Source: an uncultured Lachnospira sp. (lineage in GTDB: Bacteria; Bacillota; Clostridia; Lachnospirales; Lachnospiraceae). From it: 48,248 nucleotides of DNA. The notes under the pieces are model-generated. The model saw only the letters and a list, made by a program, of their open reading frames with translations, ran no database searches and was not told the DNA's origin. Location of the stretch: the NCBI GenBank assembly GCA_946186125.1, contig CAMHLZ010000028.1, positions 1 through 48,248 on the forward strand, read 5' to 3'. A program made the translations under genes and the position numbers. Numbering within the stretch: the first letter of the stretch is position 1; each line of letters opens with the position of its first letter. Shown in pieces: positions 8,805 through 16,896 of this stretch.

Positions 8805-9461
8805 TTATATTTCTTTAGTCGCCAAATACCAGTCAATTACATTTATTTTTCCTGATGAATCAGCTTTTCGCTCTTCCGCCTCATCAAGCGTAAGCGGTGC
8901 TCCTAGAACTACCTTATCTCCCAAATTCCAATTCGCAGGTGTCGAAACATTCTCTTTATCATGAAGTTGCAACGATAAAATAATACGTTTTATTTCATCA
9001 ATATTTCTACCTGTTGACATCGGATAATATAATATTGTTCTTACTATTCCTTCCGGATCAAAGACAAATACTGCCCTTACCGTCTGAGTATTTGCCACTG
9101 TCTGTAGCATTCCATATTTCTTTGCTACATTCATGCTTATATCTGCGATAATAGGAAAAGGTATCTTTACACCTTCTTCTCCGTTCCACTGAATCTGTTC
9201 AATACTTTTCGTCCATGCAAGATGAGAATGAAGTGAATCTATTGACAATCCTATCAATTTTGTATTAATTGCTTCAAATTCTTCTTTTCTTTTTGCAAAT
9301 TCTATAAATTCAGTTGTACAAACAGGTGTGAAATCTGCCGGGTGTGAAAAAAGCACAACCCAGCTCCCTTTGTAATCATCTGGAAAATTTATTTTTCCCA
9401 TTGTAGTCATTGCGCGGAACTCAGGTGCTCTGTCCCCTATAAGTGGCATAGTATATTCCAT
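8805..9461 (-). CDS. 1-Cys peroxiredoxin (Prx6 type)
   Basis: The protein has 218 residues from ATG 9461, which has GGAG at 9 bases; the longer frame to 9500 lacks a site. The active-site motif is PADFTPVCTTE with peroxidatic C48. No other cysteine occurs, so it works as a 1-Cys enzyme and needs an outside reductant. Length and the C-terminal extension fit the Prx6/AhpC-TSA C-terminal group. It reduces hydrogen peroxide and organic peroxides in the cytosol. It follows the ZIP transporter by 45 bases, linking metal uptake with peroxide defence in one transcript. Confidence 0.9.
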   Translation of the reverse strand: MEYTMPLIGDRAPEFRAMTTMGKINFPDDYKGSWVVLFSHPADFTPVCTTEFIEFAKRKEEFEAINTKLIGLSIDSLHSHLAWTKSIEQIQWNGEEGVKIPFPIIADISMNVAKKYGMLQTVANTQTVRAVFVFDPEGIVRTILYYPMSTGRNIDEIKRIILSLQLHDKENVSTPANWNLGDKVVLGAPLTLDEAEERKADSSGKINVIDWYLATKEI

Positions 9462-9506
9462 ATTTTTCTTCTCCTTTTTTACTTTTCTATTATTATACAT
9501 AATTTA

Positions 9507-10289
9507 TTATCCTAATGCAATGTCAAGTACCATCATCAATGCAAAGCCAATGGCTGCTCCTACAGTTCCAATATTACTATGCTTGCCTGCCTGTGATTCA
9601 GGTATAAGTTCTTCTATCACTACGTAAAACATTGCACCTGCGGCAAATGAAAGCAAATAAGGCAACATCTTCACAATACGAGAGGCCATTAATATAGTCA
9701 CGGCTCCACCAATCGGCTCTACAATTCCTGATATAACTCCACCTGAAAATGCTTTCATTTTTTTCATTCCCTCAGCACATAGTGGCATTGATACAATAGC
9801 ACCTTCCGGAAAATTTTGTATCGCTATACCCAAAGCGAGTGAAAACGCTGCAGCTCCTGTAATATCCGAATCAATAATTGTTCCTGCCAAAATCACCCCT
9901 ACTGCTATTCCTTCTGGTATATTGTGTAATGTAACCGCTAATAACATTTTTGTAGTTTTAGACCAATTTGACTTCAATCCCTCCGGTCTGTCGCTTTCTA
10001 AATGCAAATGTGGGATAACCATATCCAGTAATAATAAAAAAAACACTCCAAACAGGAAACCAATAATCGCCGGAACCCATGGAATATAACCATTTTTAGT
10101 CGCTAAGTCAATCGAAGGTATTAACAAAGACCACACTGATGCTGCAACCATTACTCCAGCCGCTAATCCCAATAATGCTTTTTCTGTTAATGGATTGATT
10201 TCTTTTTTCATAAAAAACACCAGCGATGACCCTAGTGATGTTCCAAAAAAAGGTATCATCAATATCATTAATATATTCTGTATATCCAT
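9507..10289 (-). CDS. ZIP family divalent metal transporter
   Basis: The protein has 260 residues from ATG 10289, which follows AGGAGGTG; the longer frame starts before that site. About eight membrane segments are visible. TM4 carries HNIPEG (122-127) and TM5 carries NFPEG (159-163), the metal-binding signatures of ZIP proteins of the GufA/ZupT type. An acidic/His loop HLHLESDRPEG lies before TM4. Expected function is uptake of zinc, iron or manganese. The palindrome at 10352-10367, about 65 bases upstream, suggests metal-dependent repression. It is cotranscribed with the peroxiredoxin. Confidence 0.88.
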   Translation of the reverse strand: MDIQNILMILMIPFFGTSLGSSLVFFMKKEINPLTEKALLGLAAGVMVAASVWSLLIPSIDLATKNGYIPWVPAIIGFLFGVFFLLLLDMVIPHLHLESDRPEGLKSNWSKTTKMLLAVTLHNIPEGIAVGVILAGTIIDSDITGAAAFSLALGIAIQNFPEGAIVSMPLCAEGMKKMKAFSGGVISGIVEPIGGAVTILMASRIVKMLPYLLSFAAGAMFYVVIEELIPESQAGKHSNIGTVGAAIGFALMMVLDIALG

Positions 10290-10351
10290 CTCGCACCTCC
10301 TAATAACCATATATTATGTATTATTTTTATATTTGTTATTACAGCAGCATA

Positions 10352-10367
10352 GTTAGTTATATCTAAC
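10352..10367. promoter_or_regulatory. Palindromic operator upstream of the ZIP transporter
   Basis: GTTAGTTATATCTAAC differs from the site at 8638-8653 at only two or three bases and keeps the TTAG-N6-CTAA geometry. It lies between the par operon terminator and the ZIP gene. A common regulator of both units is likely; a DtxR/IdeR-type protein is my guess. Confidence 0.6.
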
Positions 10368-10381
10368 CATGTGTTTAATAT

Positions 10382-10409
10382 TAAGGGAAATTTCTTTTCA
10401 TTTCCCTTA
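10382..10409 (-). terminator. Hairpin after the par operon
   Basis: TAAGGGAAAT (10382-10391) pairs perfectly with ATTTCCCTTA (10400-10409), 8-base loop. It lies just past the end of the ribbon-helix-helix gene. On the minus strand the T-tract is poor, so termination may be partial. Confidence 0.5.
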
Positions 10410-10429
10410 GTTTATTATCATATTATATT

Positions 10430-10795
10430 CTATATTTTTATATGATTTTCTTCTTTTGATTTATATTCATCTATAATCTGGTTGACAAACTGTGTTATAG
10501 ACAGTCCCCTTCTCCGGCTTTCAAACCTAATATACTCGTAATTATCATCTGAAAAGGCCATATTTATTCTTTTTAGTTTGATTCCTTTTCGTCCCTGTGT
10601 TTCTCCTATGTTTAACTTTGCCTGTCCAGTCTCTTTTATTCCCGTTTCCTGAGTTTTTTTTGTCTCATCCTGTTTCTCTGTAACTATTGATTTTTCTTCC
10701 GTATTCTTTGTTTGAACATTTAATCCCTGATTAAGCTCTAAATCGCTAAATAATCCATCTGCAACATCAAATTTGCTGCTTACTTTTTTTGCCAT
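10430..10795 (-). CDS. Ribbon-helix-helix partition protein, ParG/omega-like
   Basis: The protein has 121 residues from ATG 10795, preceded by GGAGGT inside the end of parA. Residues about 20-70 are polar and disordered (Q, E, T, K-rich). Residues 73-116 form a beta strand (KLKRINMAF) and two helices, the ribbon-helix-helix fold, with the dimer helix around SITQFVNQIIDEY. A mobile N-terminus plus RHH domain is the layout of the centromere-binding partners of small ParA proteins (ParG, omega, ParR-like). It starts one base after the parA stop and is therefore cotranscribed. Its likely target is the 9-bp repeat array upstream of parA. Confidence 0.78.
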   Translation of the reverse strand: MAKKVSSKFDVADGLFSDLELNQGLNVQTKNTEEKSIVTEKQDETKKTQETGIKETGQAKLNIGETQGRKGIKLKRINMAFSDDNYEYIRFESRRRGLSITQFVNQIIDEYKSKEENHIKI

Positions 10796-10796
10796 A

Positions 10797-11567
10797 CTAT
10801 TCACCTCCTAATAATTCATCTACAAATCCTGCATAGTCTATAGCTGTTGTACTCTTCGGTGCATACTTTATTAATGATTTTCTTACCGCCTGAGCTTCTT
10901 TTGCTTTTGTACTTTCCCTGACTGTTGTTTCAAATAGTTTAGTCTCCATATCTGACGCTATTTTTTGTAACGATTCTCTTACTTCCTTTCCCAATACAGT
11001 TCTTCCATTATACTTCACAAGTAAAAGTCCCGCAATTTTCAAATCTTTGTTTTGTCTCTGTTTTATAGCTGCTATAGTCTGATGAAGCTGTGATAATCCC
11101 TGCAATCCGTATCTGTCAGCAGTAACCGGAATGATTATCTCGTTTGCCGCAATAAGACAATTATATAATATACTGTTCATTGACGGTGCTGTATCTATTA
11201 CTACAAAGTCATATCCTTTTAAGTTTGCAAGTGCATCCTGCAATCTATATAGACCTTCTACATCATTATTTAATACTTCATCCGCTTTTCTTAGCAGAGG
11301 ATCTGATGCTACGATTTTTCCGTTTTCTGTTTCCTGAATCGCTTCCTCAATTGATACTCTGTCGCTTTTTTCTTCCAATAACACATCATATAATGTGCAT
11401 ACACCTTCTATCTCAGCCTTGTATGTATCAGTGCTGTTTCCCTGCTGGTCGGCATCTATAAGCAATGTATTATAACCTTTTGAATCCAAAATGCTTGCAA
11501 CTGCCGTGGCTGTTGTCGTCTTTCCAATTCCACCTTTTTGATTAGCTACTACAATCGTTTTCATCAT
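10797..11567 (-). CDS. parA: ParA-type partition ATPase
   Basis: The 256-residue protein has the deviant Walker A motif KGGIGKTT (11-18), the switch region LIDADQQGNST (36-46) and FVVIDTAPS (near 125-133). It lacks an N-terminal DNA-binding domain, so it belongs to the small ParA/Soj type (class Ib-like) that works with an RHH or ParB partner. It moves replicon copies apart by ATP-dependent binding to the nucleoid. Two adjacent ATG codons are possible starts, with AAAGGGATAG upstream. The repeat array at 11592-12143 occupies the region upstream of the gene, where promoter and centromere usually overlap in such systems. Confidence 0.92.
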   Translation of the reverse strand: MMKTIVVANQKGGIGKTTTATAVASILDSKGYNTLLIDADQQGNSTDTYKAEIEGVCTLYDVLLEEKSDRVSIEEAIQETENGKIVASDPLLRKADEVLNNDVEGLYRLQDALANLKGYDFVVIDTAPSMNSILYNCLIAANEIIIPVTADRYGLQGLSQLHQTIAAIKQRQNKDLKIAGLLLVKYNGRTVLGKEVRESLQKIASDMETKLFETTVRESTKAKEAQAVRKSLIKYAPKSTTAIDYAGFVDELLGGE

Positions 11568-11591
11568 CTATCCCTTTCTTTTTACTATTGA

Positions 11592-12203
11592 ACGTCTGTA
11601 CTTGTTGTGCAACATGTACATATTATGTTTTATATACATCATATGTCTTTTGTGTTTGTTGTGTTTATTTTAAAATCTTTTTTATACATTGTCAAGTGAT
11701 TTTACATGTACTTGTTGTACTAAATATGCATATTATGTATCTTGTGTAATTTGTGCTACTTATACTTATTGTTTTTCCTGTATTTGTTGTAAAATATGTT
11801 TATATTGTTCTTCTAGTATATATTATGTTTGTTATACATATTATACATAATATGCTTATTATACTTATTTTTCCTATTGTATTTATTGTACTATTAATAC
11901 TTATTATGCATGTTGTGTATGATATACCTAATGTACTATATGTGTATATTATGTTTAATGTGTATGTTGTACGTATTGTACATTTAATTCATTGAGTGTA
12001 TCATGTGCTTGTTATACGTATTGTACTAATAGTACATCATGTATTTATTATACACAGTGTACTTTAAGTACTATATGTACGTAATGTGTTTATTGTAAAA
12101 AATTGTACCTAATATACATATTATACTTATTATACATCATGTGCAAATACAAACTTATATATTTCGCACAAGAAGTACAAAAGTACAGCATGTACATCTT
12201 GTG
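11592..12203. repeat. Array of degenerate 9-bp repeats, candidate centromere (parS/parC)
   Basis: Read in steps of nine, the sequence from 11702 to 12097 is 44 consecutive units without a phase slip. All end in the pattern R-T-R or close to it, and T is at position eight in every unit I read. Consensus on the plus strand is about YWTATTRTR (examples CTTATTATA, CGTATTGTA, CATATTATG). A nine-unit block in the same pattern lies at 11592-11672. Five more units follow at 12099-12143 after a 1-base slip, and two more-isolated units lie at 12186-12203. All are in direct orientation. The place, directly upstream of parA, fits iterated binding sites for the RHH partner, as with the heptads bound by omega in pSM19035. 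The 80-codon frame inside is a by-product of a period divisible by three. Confidence 0.75.
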
Positions 12204-12550
12204 TAATTGCATACTAAAATTTCTAATATATATGTATATCATATTTAATTCAATATTATTATTATTGCTAAATTATACAATTCTGAAAGCCCATAGAATG
12301 CTGAATAATTGGGCAACATAAGTATTTGAGAAGAAAATATATATTTCTAAAAATAGAATATTTTCTAAAAATGTGGAGTATTTATTTTTTTATAAGACAA
12401 TTTTTTTTCAGAAAAGACGATTAATTTATCTAAATGATTAAAAATTTCCCAAATCCAGATAAAAAAATAGGATATAAAAGAATAAAAACAAAAGAATTAA
12501 ATTAAAAAATCTGAAATTAAGAAAATTTTCAATATTTGAGCAATAAAAAC
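12204..12550. other. Very AT-rich spacer, no gene seen
   Basis: Between the repeat array and the terminator at 12551 I see only A/T-rich sequence with long A and T runs. There is no open frame with a ribosome site, no iteron and no clear hairpin. It could help DNA unwinding near the origin, which is only a guess. Confidence 0.4.
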
Positions 12551-12570
12551 AACCTGATTTAATCAGGGTT
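12551..12570 (-). terminator. Intrinsic terminator of the Cys-cluster/HTH gene
   Basis: AACCTGATT and AATCAGGGTT form a compact hairpin with one bulge or mismatch. Read on the minus strand it is followed by GTTTTTATT. It lies 29 bases after the stop codon. Confidence 0.7.
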
Positions 12571-12598
12571 AAAAGAATTATGAATTGATATCAAATTA

Positions 12599-13801
12599 TC
12601 ACAGAAAATTAAACTTCTGGAGATTAAATCGTTGGTCAATTACGTTATTTCTTATAATTGTACGTATCAATCCTCCAAGTGATTCGATATGTTCCTGCTT
12701 TAAGAAATATTCTTTAAAATAAATCTTAAGTGCTTCACGTACAATATCAAAGGTATAAGTATAAGATAGTTCAGCCAAATCATTAGTCTCAGCACTGCTA
12801 AATAATCCTGATGGCAGAGCATCTATATAGTCAGGTGTAAGATTAATGCCTTCAAAAAAGTCTGCATTGTTAAGTTTATGAATATCAGGAAAGAACTTAT
12901 TGCTATGTAAGTATGCCTGATCGTTTGCCATAGAAACCTTGAAATCTATCAGCTTATTTTTAAATTTCTTAATTATTGCAGGTTTAGCAGATTTTACATT
13001 AACCTTTTCACAAATGTATTCAAACCTTATAGAGTTAGATGCTGCAGTATATTCAGCCTTAAAAATAGGTTTTAAAAAATCAAGAAATTTACAAATAACA
13101 TTTCTTCTACAGTACTCAGGCAGGTATAGTCTGATATCGTTAATATTCTTAATGTAAACATCATTGGAAGCCGTATCCAGTTCGGAAAGAGTTCTTAACG
13201 CCATTCTAAGAGGAGTTACCTTCTTTATGGAAATAATATAATCAAGTAACTCTTTTGAAAGTGTTATGTATCCTCGTCCGCCCTGCGATGCGGATTTGAA
13301 ATAATTTTGATATTCAGGAATATAAACAGAATATATTCCAAGATGACTATTGGTTGTGTACAGGTATCCCGCATTTTGCAATTCAGTATTACAATTTCTT
13401 ACGGATCTAACAGTACATTCAAGTTTTTGGGCAACATCCTTAATATTAATATTCATAATTAAACCGGTAGCATTTATTTCATAAAAATGATATAGTACCA
13501 GTAGCTTAAGAGAAAGATTAGACAATCTTTTTTTGTCTCCAAAACGATTTTTTTCATTAACATATGTTGCCTCTGACATATTTTTAGCCTCTTCATATTC
13601 TTTATGGTGAGGGCATTGTGCACATGAAGTTGATGTAATAAAAGATGCAATATCACCGGTATGTCCGACACCACACAGAGTAGAGAAGTGAGGACAATTA
13701 GAACATGCATTACAATTTACATGAAGTATTTTATGATTATGTGCTATACCGATAGCCTGAATTAAAATTGCCTTACCTATTTTAGCATGTTCCAAAAACA
13801 T
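12599..13801 (-). CDS. Unrecognised plasmid-type protein with Cys cluster and helix-turn-helix
   Basis: I do not recognise the family of this 400-residue protein. The N-terminus has a Cys/His cluster: C30, C33, C36, C43, H47, then C60, C63, H65 and H66. That could hold zinc or an iron-sulfur centre. Residues about 120-150 (KDVAQKLECTVRSVRNCNTE) look like a winged helix-turn-helix of the type that reads DNA in replication or repressor proteins. The remainder is helical without known motifs. It lies between the partition array and the iterons on the same strand as the putative initiator, so a role in replication control or copy number is likely but unproven. AAGGAGG precedes the ATG. Confidence 0.6.
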   Translation of the reverse strand: MFLEHAKIGKAILIQAIGIAHNHKILHVNCNACSNCPHFSTLCGVGHTGDIASFITSTSCAQCPHHKEYEEAKNMSEATYVNEKNRFGDKKRLSNLSLKLLVLYHFYEINATGLIMNINIKDVAQKLECTVRSVRNCNTELQNAGYLYTTNSHLGIYSVYIPEYQNYFKSASQGGRGYITLSKELLDYIISIKKVTPLRMALRTLSELDTASNDVYIKNINDIRLYLPEYCRRNVICKFLDFLKPIFKAEYTAASNSIRFEYICEKVNVKSAKPAIIKKFKNKLIDFKVSMANDQAYLHSNKFFPDIHKLNNADFFEGINLTPDYIDALPSGLFSSAETNDLAELSYTYTFDIVREALKIYFKEYFLKQEHIESLGGLIRTIIRNNVIDQRFNLQKFNFL

Positions 13802-13891
13802 TATGTATATCCTCCTTCTTTAAGTCTGTAGTATAACTACCTAAAATCATTTATAAAACATTTAAATTTACTTGTCAAATTGCCACAAATT

Positions 13892-14604
13892 TGTTCAGAA
13901 CACAGTAAAAAATTCCAATTTAAAAAATTCTTGTTTTATTTTTGTAAAAGTACCGTTATAAACGGAGAAAAAAATTTATTAAAATTTATGTATTTGCTCA
14001 GTTTATCCCTTGTTTGAAACACGGTAAAAAATTCCGAAAACAAAAAATTTTGATTTTTTTTATTTTGATTTAGAAGAAATATAAAAATTTCAAAAAAAAT
14101 TTCAAAAATATTTTTGTTTGAAATACGGTAAAAAAATCCAAATTTGTAAAATTTTTGGTTGATTTACAGTAAAAAATTCCAAAACAAGATAAAATTTGAA
14201 TGATTAACGGTATTAAGTTCTTAAAAATAACGATTTCTTAAAATAAAAATTATAAGAAAAAGTTCAAAATATTTGATTCAAACACAGTAAAAAGTTCTAA
14301 TTTTGAAATTTTTGATTCAAACACGGTAAAAAATTCCGAATTTTTCTAAAAAAAATTTCAAACACAGTAAAAAATTCTAAATTTATAAAAAAATATCGAA
14401 TAAAAATGCATTTTGTCATAAAAATCAATTTTTGGTCGAAACACGGTAAAAAATTCCGAATTATACTAAACATGATAAAATAAGGGATTTTGCACCATTT
14501 TTTAAATAAATGATTTATCTGAAATGTAAATTTTGTTTGAAACACAGTAAAAAGTTCCAAATTTATCTAAAATTTGTTTGAGAAACGGTAAAAAATTCTA
14601 AATT
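13892..14604. repeat. Iterons of the replication origin, about 11 copies
   Basis: A motif near GAAACACRGTAAAAAATTCC, usually followed by RAATTT and preceded by TTT, occurs about eleven times in direct orientation. Copies lie near 13892, 14012, 14115, 14158, 14201 (degenerate), 14273, 14312, 14357, 14433, 14534 and 14574. Spacing is irregular (about 40 to 120 bases) with very AT-rich DNA between. Such direct repeats next to an initiator gene are the hallmark of iteron-type origins, where Rep binds and opens the adjacent AT-rich DNA. The whole gene-free stretch 13802-14696 is best read as the origin. Confidence 0.85.
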
Positions 14605-14696
14605 AGATAATGAAAAAGTCATACCGGACATCAGTATAGTAGATCCAAAAAAATTATTTGGCACTTAATGTACTAATTCAGATATGACTTAAAAGT

Positions 14697-16247
14697 TTAA
14701 TCATTTGCATTGTTATGATAGAATTCCAAATCTTTTATTTCTGATTCAGAAAGAGGCTTATATTTTACTTTTATAAGCAAATCATCTATCAGCTCCAAAG
14801 AATCTATACATACATTAGCATTCATAATTCTTTGGAGAACCATATATACGGCTTTAACATTTCTTTTTTTTATAGAATCGGTGGCACGTCTTGGAGCATT
14901 ACCTGAAAAATTAACGATTGAGCACAGATAATCATAGTCTAACTCATCTTCGTACTTGCCGGTAAAACAGCATTGGATTCTTTTTTGCTGCAAAGGAAAG
15001 AGAATCTGCCTGCTCATATTATCTGTTAGTTTAATCAAATCTGATTCAACCACCCGGACAACGTTTTTACTTACAAGCATTTCTCTGTAGGATGGTGAAA
15101 GACGAAATGTATAAGTGTCGTCATCAGGATTATAAATTGCAACGTCCAAAAAATTCAATAAAGCAAAGCGTTTTCCACGGTCTTCGTATTCTTCATCATC
15201 TGTAATGGCGAGACTGGCACTGTGTATCTTTGTAATATGTTCTTTAACACGTTCATAGTCAGCCTTATGAATTCCGTCAGTAGTCTTCTTAGGCCAAAAT
15301 CTCGTAATCAACTTTTGCGCCGGAACAGTCAATATAGATTCTTTTTCGTAAACCAAAGGCCCAAATAATGATACTATAGTTCTTAATAGGGCAGAATCAT
15401 ATGTGTCCAGCGTCTGCTGAACATTAACTGACTTGTTACTTGACAGATAGTAGGCTTTTTCAGCATCATCTGTGGCAGCTATTTTTTCTATATCATCAAG
15501 AGAAGAGTAATTAGTATTTACAATGCTTGATTCTAAAGAAAAAATAGGAACCTGCAGTATCTTTTCTGGATAAATATGTATATATGAATCGATATCACAG
15601 TTAAGTACTGTATCTACATATTTACATATTATATAATTGATATCAGCTTCAACAGCCTCACTTTTTTTCTTATGTGTATAAGATTTATAAGCCGGACAAG
15701 TAGATAAAAAGCCTGATTTGCTTTCTTTCCAGTCAACCAGTTTATTTGTAAATCTGTCAGTTACTTCAATCTTTAAATCTAACACAATTCCCTTTTCACG
15801 ACGTTCTCTAGGGGAAAGGTTAGAGTAGTAGATATAATCAGTGTATACAAGACTTTTTGGATCATCAATACGGTGAGATTGAAGTTTCTTTAAAGTGCTA
15901 GTATATACATAATTTTTCTTTTTAGAGTATTTGTTAAGAAATTGTTTAACAATTGGCTTAACATCTTCAGGTTTAGTGTTGCCTTTAAGTAATGTCTCCA
16001 TACATTCTGATATTTTATCAAACATTAATGAATGTAATTTTGTATCCAGCTGTATCGGAGTATCCTCAGAAGTGGGAATATCATCTACAAGGCTGTCATC
16101 CTGAACTACTTCAATATATTTTTCTAAAACAGAGTAAGGGATGGAGAAATATATTGCATCATATAATTGTCTGGAATACTGGTCCTGTTGTCTGGGATTA
16201 TTATTATAATCAGAATCAGTATTCATATTTGAATGATTCACAGCCAT
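14697..16247 (-). CDS. Putative replication initiator (Rep) of the secondary replicon
   Basis: The protein has 516 residues from ATG 16247; the frame runs open upstream to 16340 but AAGAAAGG before this ATG decides the start. I see no enzyme motif. The C-terminal half (about residues 300-490) has alternating helices and short strands with DYERVKEHITKIH and RRATDSIKKRNVKAVY, which suits tandem winged-helix DNA-binding domains of the RepA/RepE type. The assignment rests mainly on position: the gene lies directly beside the iterons and near parA, with an inverted repeat in its promoter region. Large, divergent Rep proteins are known from Butyrivibrio and related megaplasmids. An unrelated DNA-binding protein cannot be excluded. 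Confidence 0.6.
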   Translation of the reverse strand: MAVNHSNMNTDSDYNNNPRQQDQYSRQLYDAIYFSIPYSVLEKYIEVVQDDSLVDDIPTSEDTPIQLDTKLHSLMFDKISECMETLLKGNTKPEDVKPIVKQFLNKYSKKKNYVYTSTLKKLQSHRIDDPKSLVYTDYIYYSNLSPRERREKGIVLDLKIEVTDRFTNKLVDWKESKSGFLSTCPAYKSYTHKKKSEAVEADINYIICKYVDTVLNCDIDSYIHIYPEKILQVPIFSLESSIVNTNYSSLDDIEKIAATDDAEKAYYLSSNKSVNVQQTLDTYDSALLRTIVSLFGPLVYEKESILTVPAQKLITRFWPKKTTDGIHKADYERVKEHITKIHSASLAITDDEEYEDRGKRFALLNFLDVAIYNPDDDTYTFRLSPSYREMLVSKNVVRVVESDLIKLTDNMSRQILFPLQQKRIQCCFTGKYEDELDYDYLCSIVNFSGNAPRRATDSIKKRNVKAVYMVLQRIMNANVCIDSLELIDDLLIKVKYKPLSESEIKDLEFYHNNAND

Positions 16248-16314
16248 AATTACATAACCATGCCTTTCTTGATCAAATCTGGAAAATATACAATATAAAA
16301 CAATATTATATAAT

Positions 16315-16342
16315 AAATGTTCAAAATAAATGCTGAACATTT
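16315..16342. promoter_or_regulatory. Inverted repeat upstream of rep, candidate autoregulatory operator
   Basis: AAATGTTCA (16315-16323) and TGAACATTT (16334-16342) are perfect 9-bp arms with a 10-base spacer, 68-95 bases upstream of the rep start. Iteron initiators often repress their own gene through inverted half-iterons in the promoter, although these arms do not clearly match the iterons here. Confidence 0.4.
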
Positions 16343-16483
16343 ACATATTATCAAAAAAGAAAAAAAATGTAAAGTAATGTAGATAGAAGAAAGTTGAAAT
16401 AGAAAAATTTCTTACTTTTTTGATATGTAAATATTCCATGTTGAACTGAAAATGGCAGCTTTATACTCAGACAGTCAAAACTA

Positions 16484-16512
16484 TTGAATTAAAAAAAATA
16501 ATATGATATAAT
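16484..16512 (+). promoter_or_regulatory. Promoter of the cobalamin operon
   Basis: TTGAAT (16484-16489) and TATAAT (16507-16512) are separated by 17 bases, a near-consensus vegetative promoter. Transcription would begin about 16519, just before the riboswitch. Confidence 0.75.
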
Positions 16513-16534
16513 GATGCAAATTAAATATGAGGCA

Positions 16535-16710
16535 GTCAGGTGTCGGAGTTATATAATATAACCTCCGGTGAAAAGGGAAACAGGTGCAAATCCTGTACGA
16601 ACTCGTCACCGTAATAAAGGAGCAAAAGCTGATATATCACTGGGAAACCGGGAAGATGGCAGATGTTTTGATAGTTAAGTCGGGAGACCTGCCGGACTGT
16701 TGTACAGAAG
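16535..16710 (+). ncRNA. Cobalamin riboswitch
   Basis: The conserved core elements are present in order: GGTGTCGGAG near 16539, AAAAGGGAAACAGGTGCAAA at 16571-16590, the P3-P6 core TCGTCACCG at 16603-16611, GGGAAACCGGGAAGATGGC at 16642-16660 and the B12 box AAGTCGGGAGACCTGCC at 16677-16693. It binds adenosylcobalamin or another cobalamin and shuts down the downstream operon when the vitamin is plentiful. The hairpin and terminator at 16751-16819 are the probable expression platform, so control is likely transcriptional. Confidence 0.95.
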
Positions 16711-16750
16711 CAAATGTTTCAAACCACGAGTAATTGGTTGTACGTAAAGC

Positions 16751-16819
16751 GTTCGGAATTAAAACATTCCGAACTATTTTGGTGTGTCAGCCTTTACCTG
16801 CATGGTGAAAGGCTTTTTT
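16751..16819 (+). terminator. Riboswitch expression platform: hairpin plus intrinsic terminator
   Basis: GTTCGGAAT pairs with ATTCCGAAC (16751-16774), followed by AGCCTTT (16789-16795) pairing with AAAGGCT (16808-16814) and a T6 run. The second stem is a typical terminator well before the first gene at 16897. Its position after the B12 box supports attenuation by ligand binding. How the two stems switch is not visible. Confidence 0.75.
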
Positions 16820-16896
16820 GTTTTGCATTATCATATTTAATAACTGTATATTATTCACACGCATTTATGAAAAAAATAAAGAAAAGAGGAAAAACT

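Noticed and set aside
11753-11995. Open frame of 80 codons rich in I, V, L and Y
   Set aside because: It lies inside the 9-bp array; a period divisible by three keeps one frame open and gives a false hydrophobic protein. No ribosome site.
11592-12143. Possible CRISPR array
   Set aside because: Units are 9 bp, contiguous and degenerate, without spacers, and no cas genes are near.
14297-14560. Minus-strand open frame of 87 codons in the iteron region
   Set aside because: Translation of the iterons themselves gives repeated FFRKIRNFLP-like segments; not a gene.
14616-14690. AAGTCATA / TATGACTT as terminator of rep
   Set aside because: Only 8 bp with a 59-base spacer and no T-run; too weak to call.
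16714-16896. N-terminal extension of CbiK from 16714
   Set aside because: It crosses the riboswitch terminator and lacks a ribosome site; ATG 16897 gives a clean lipoprotein signal.
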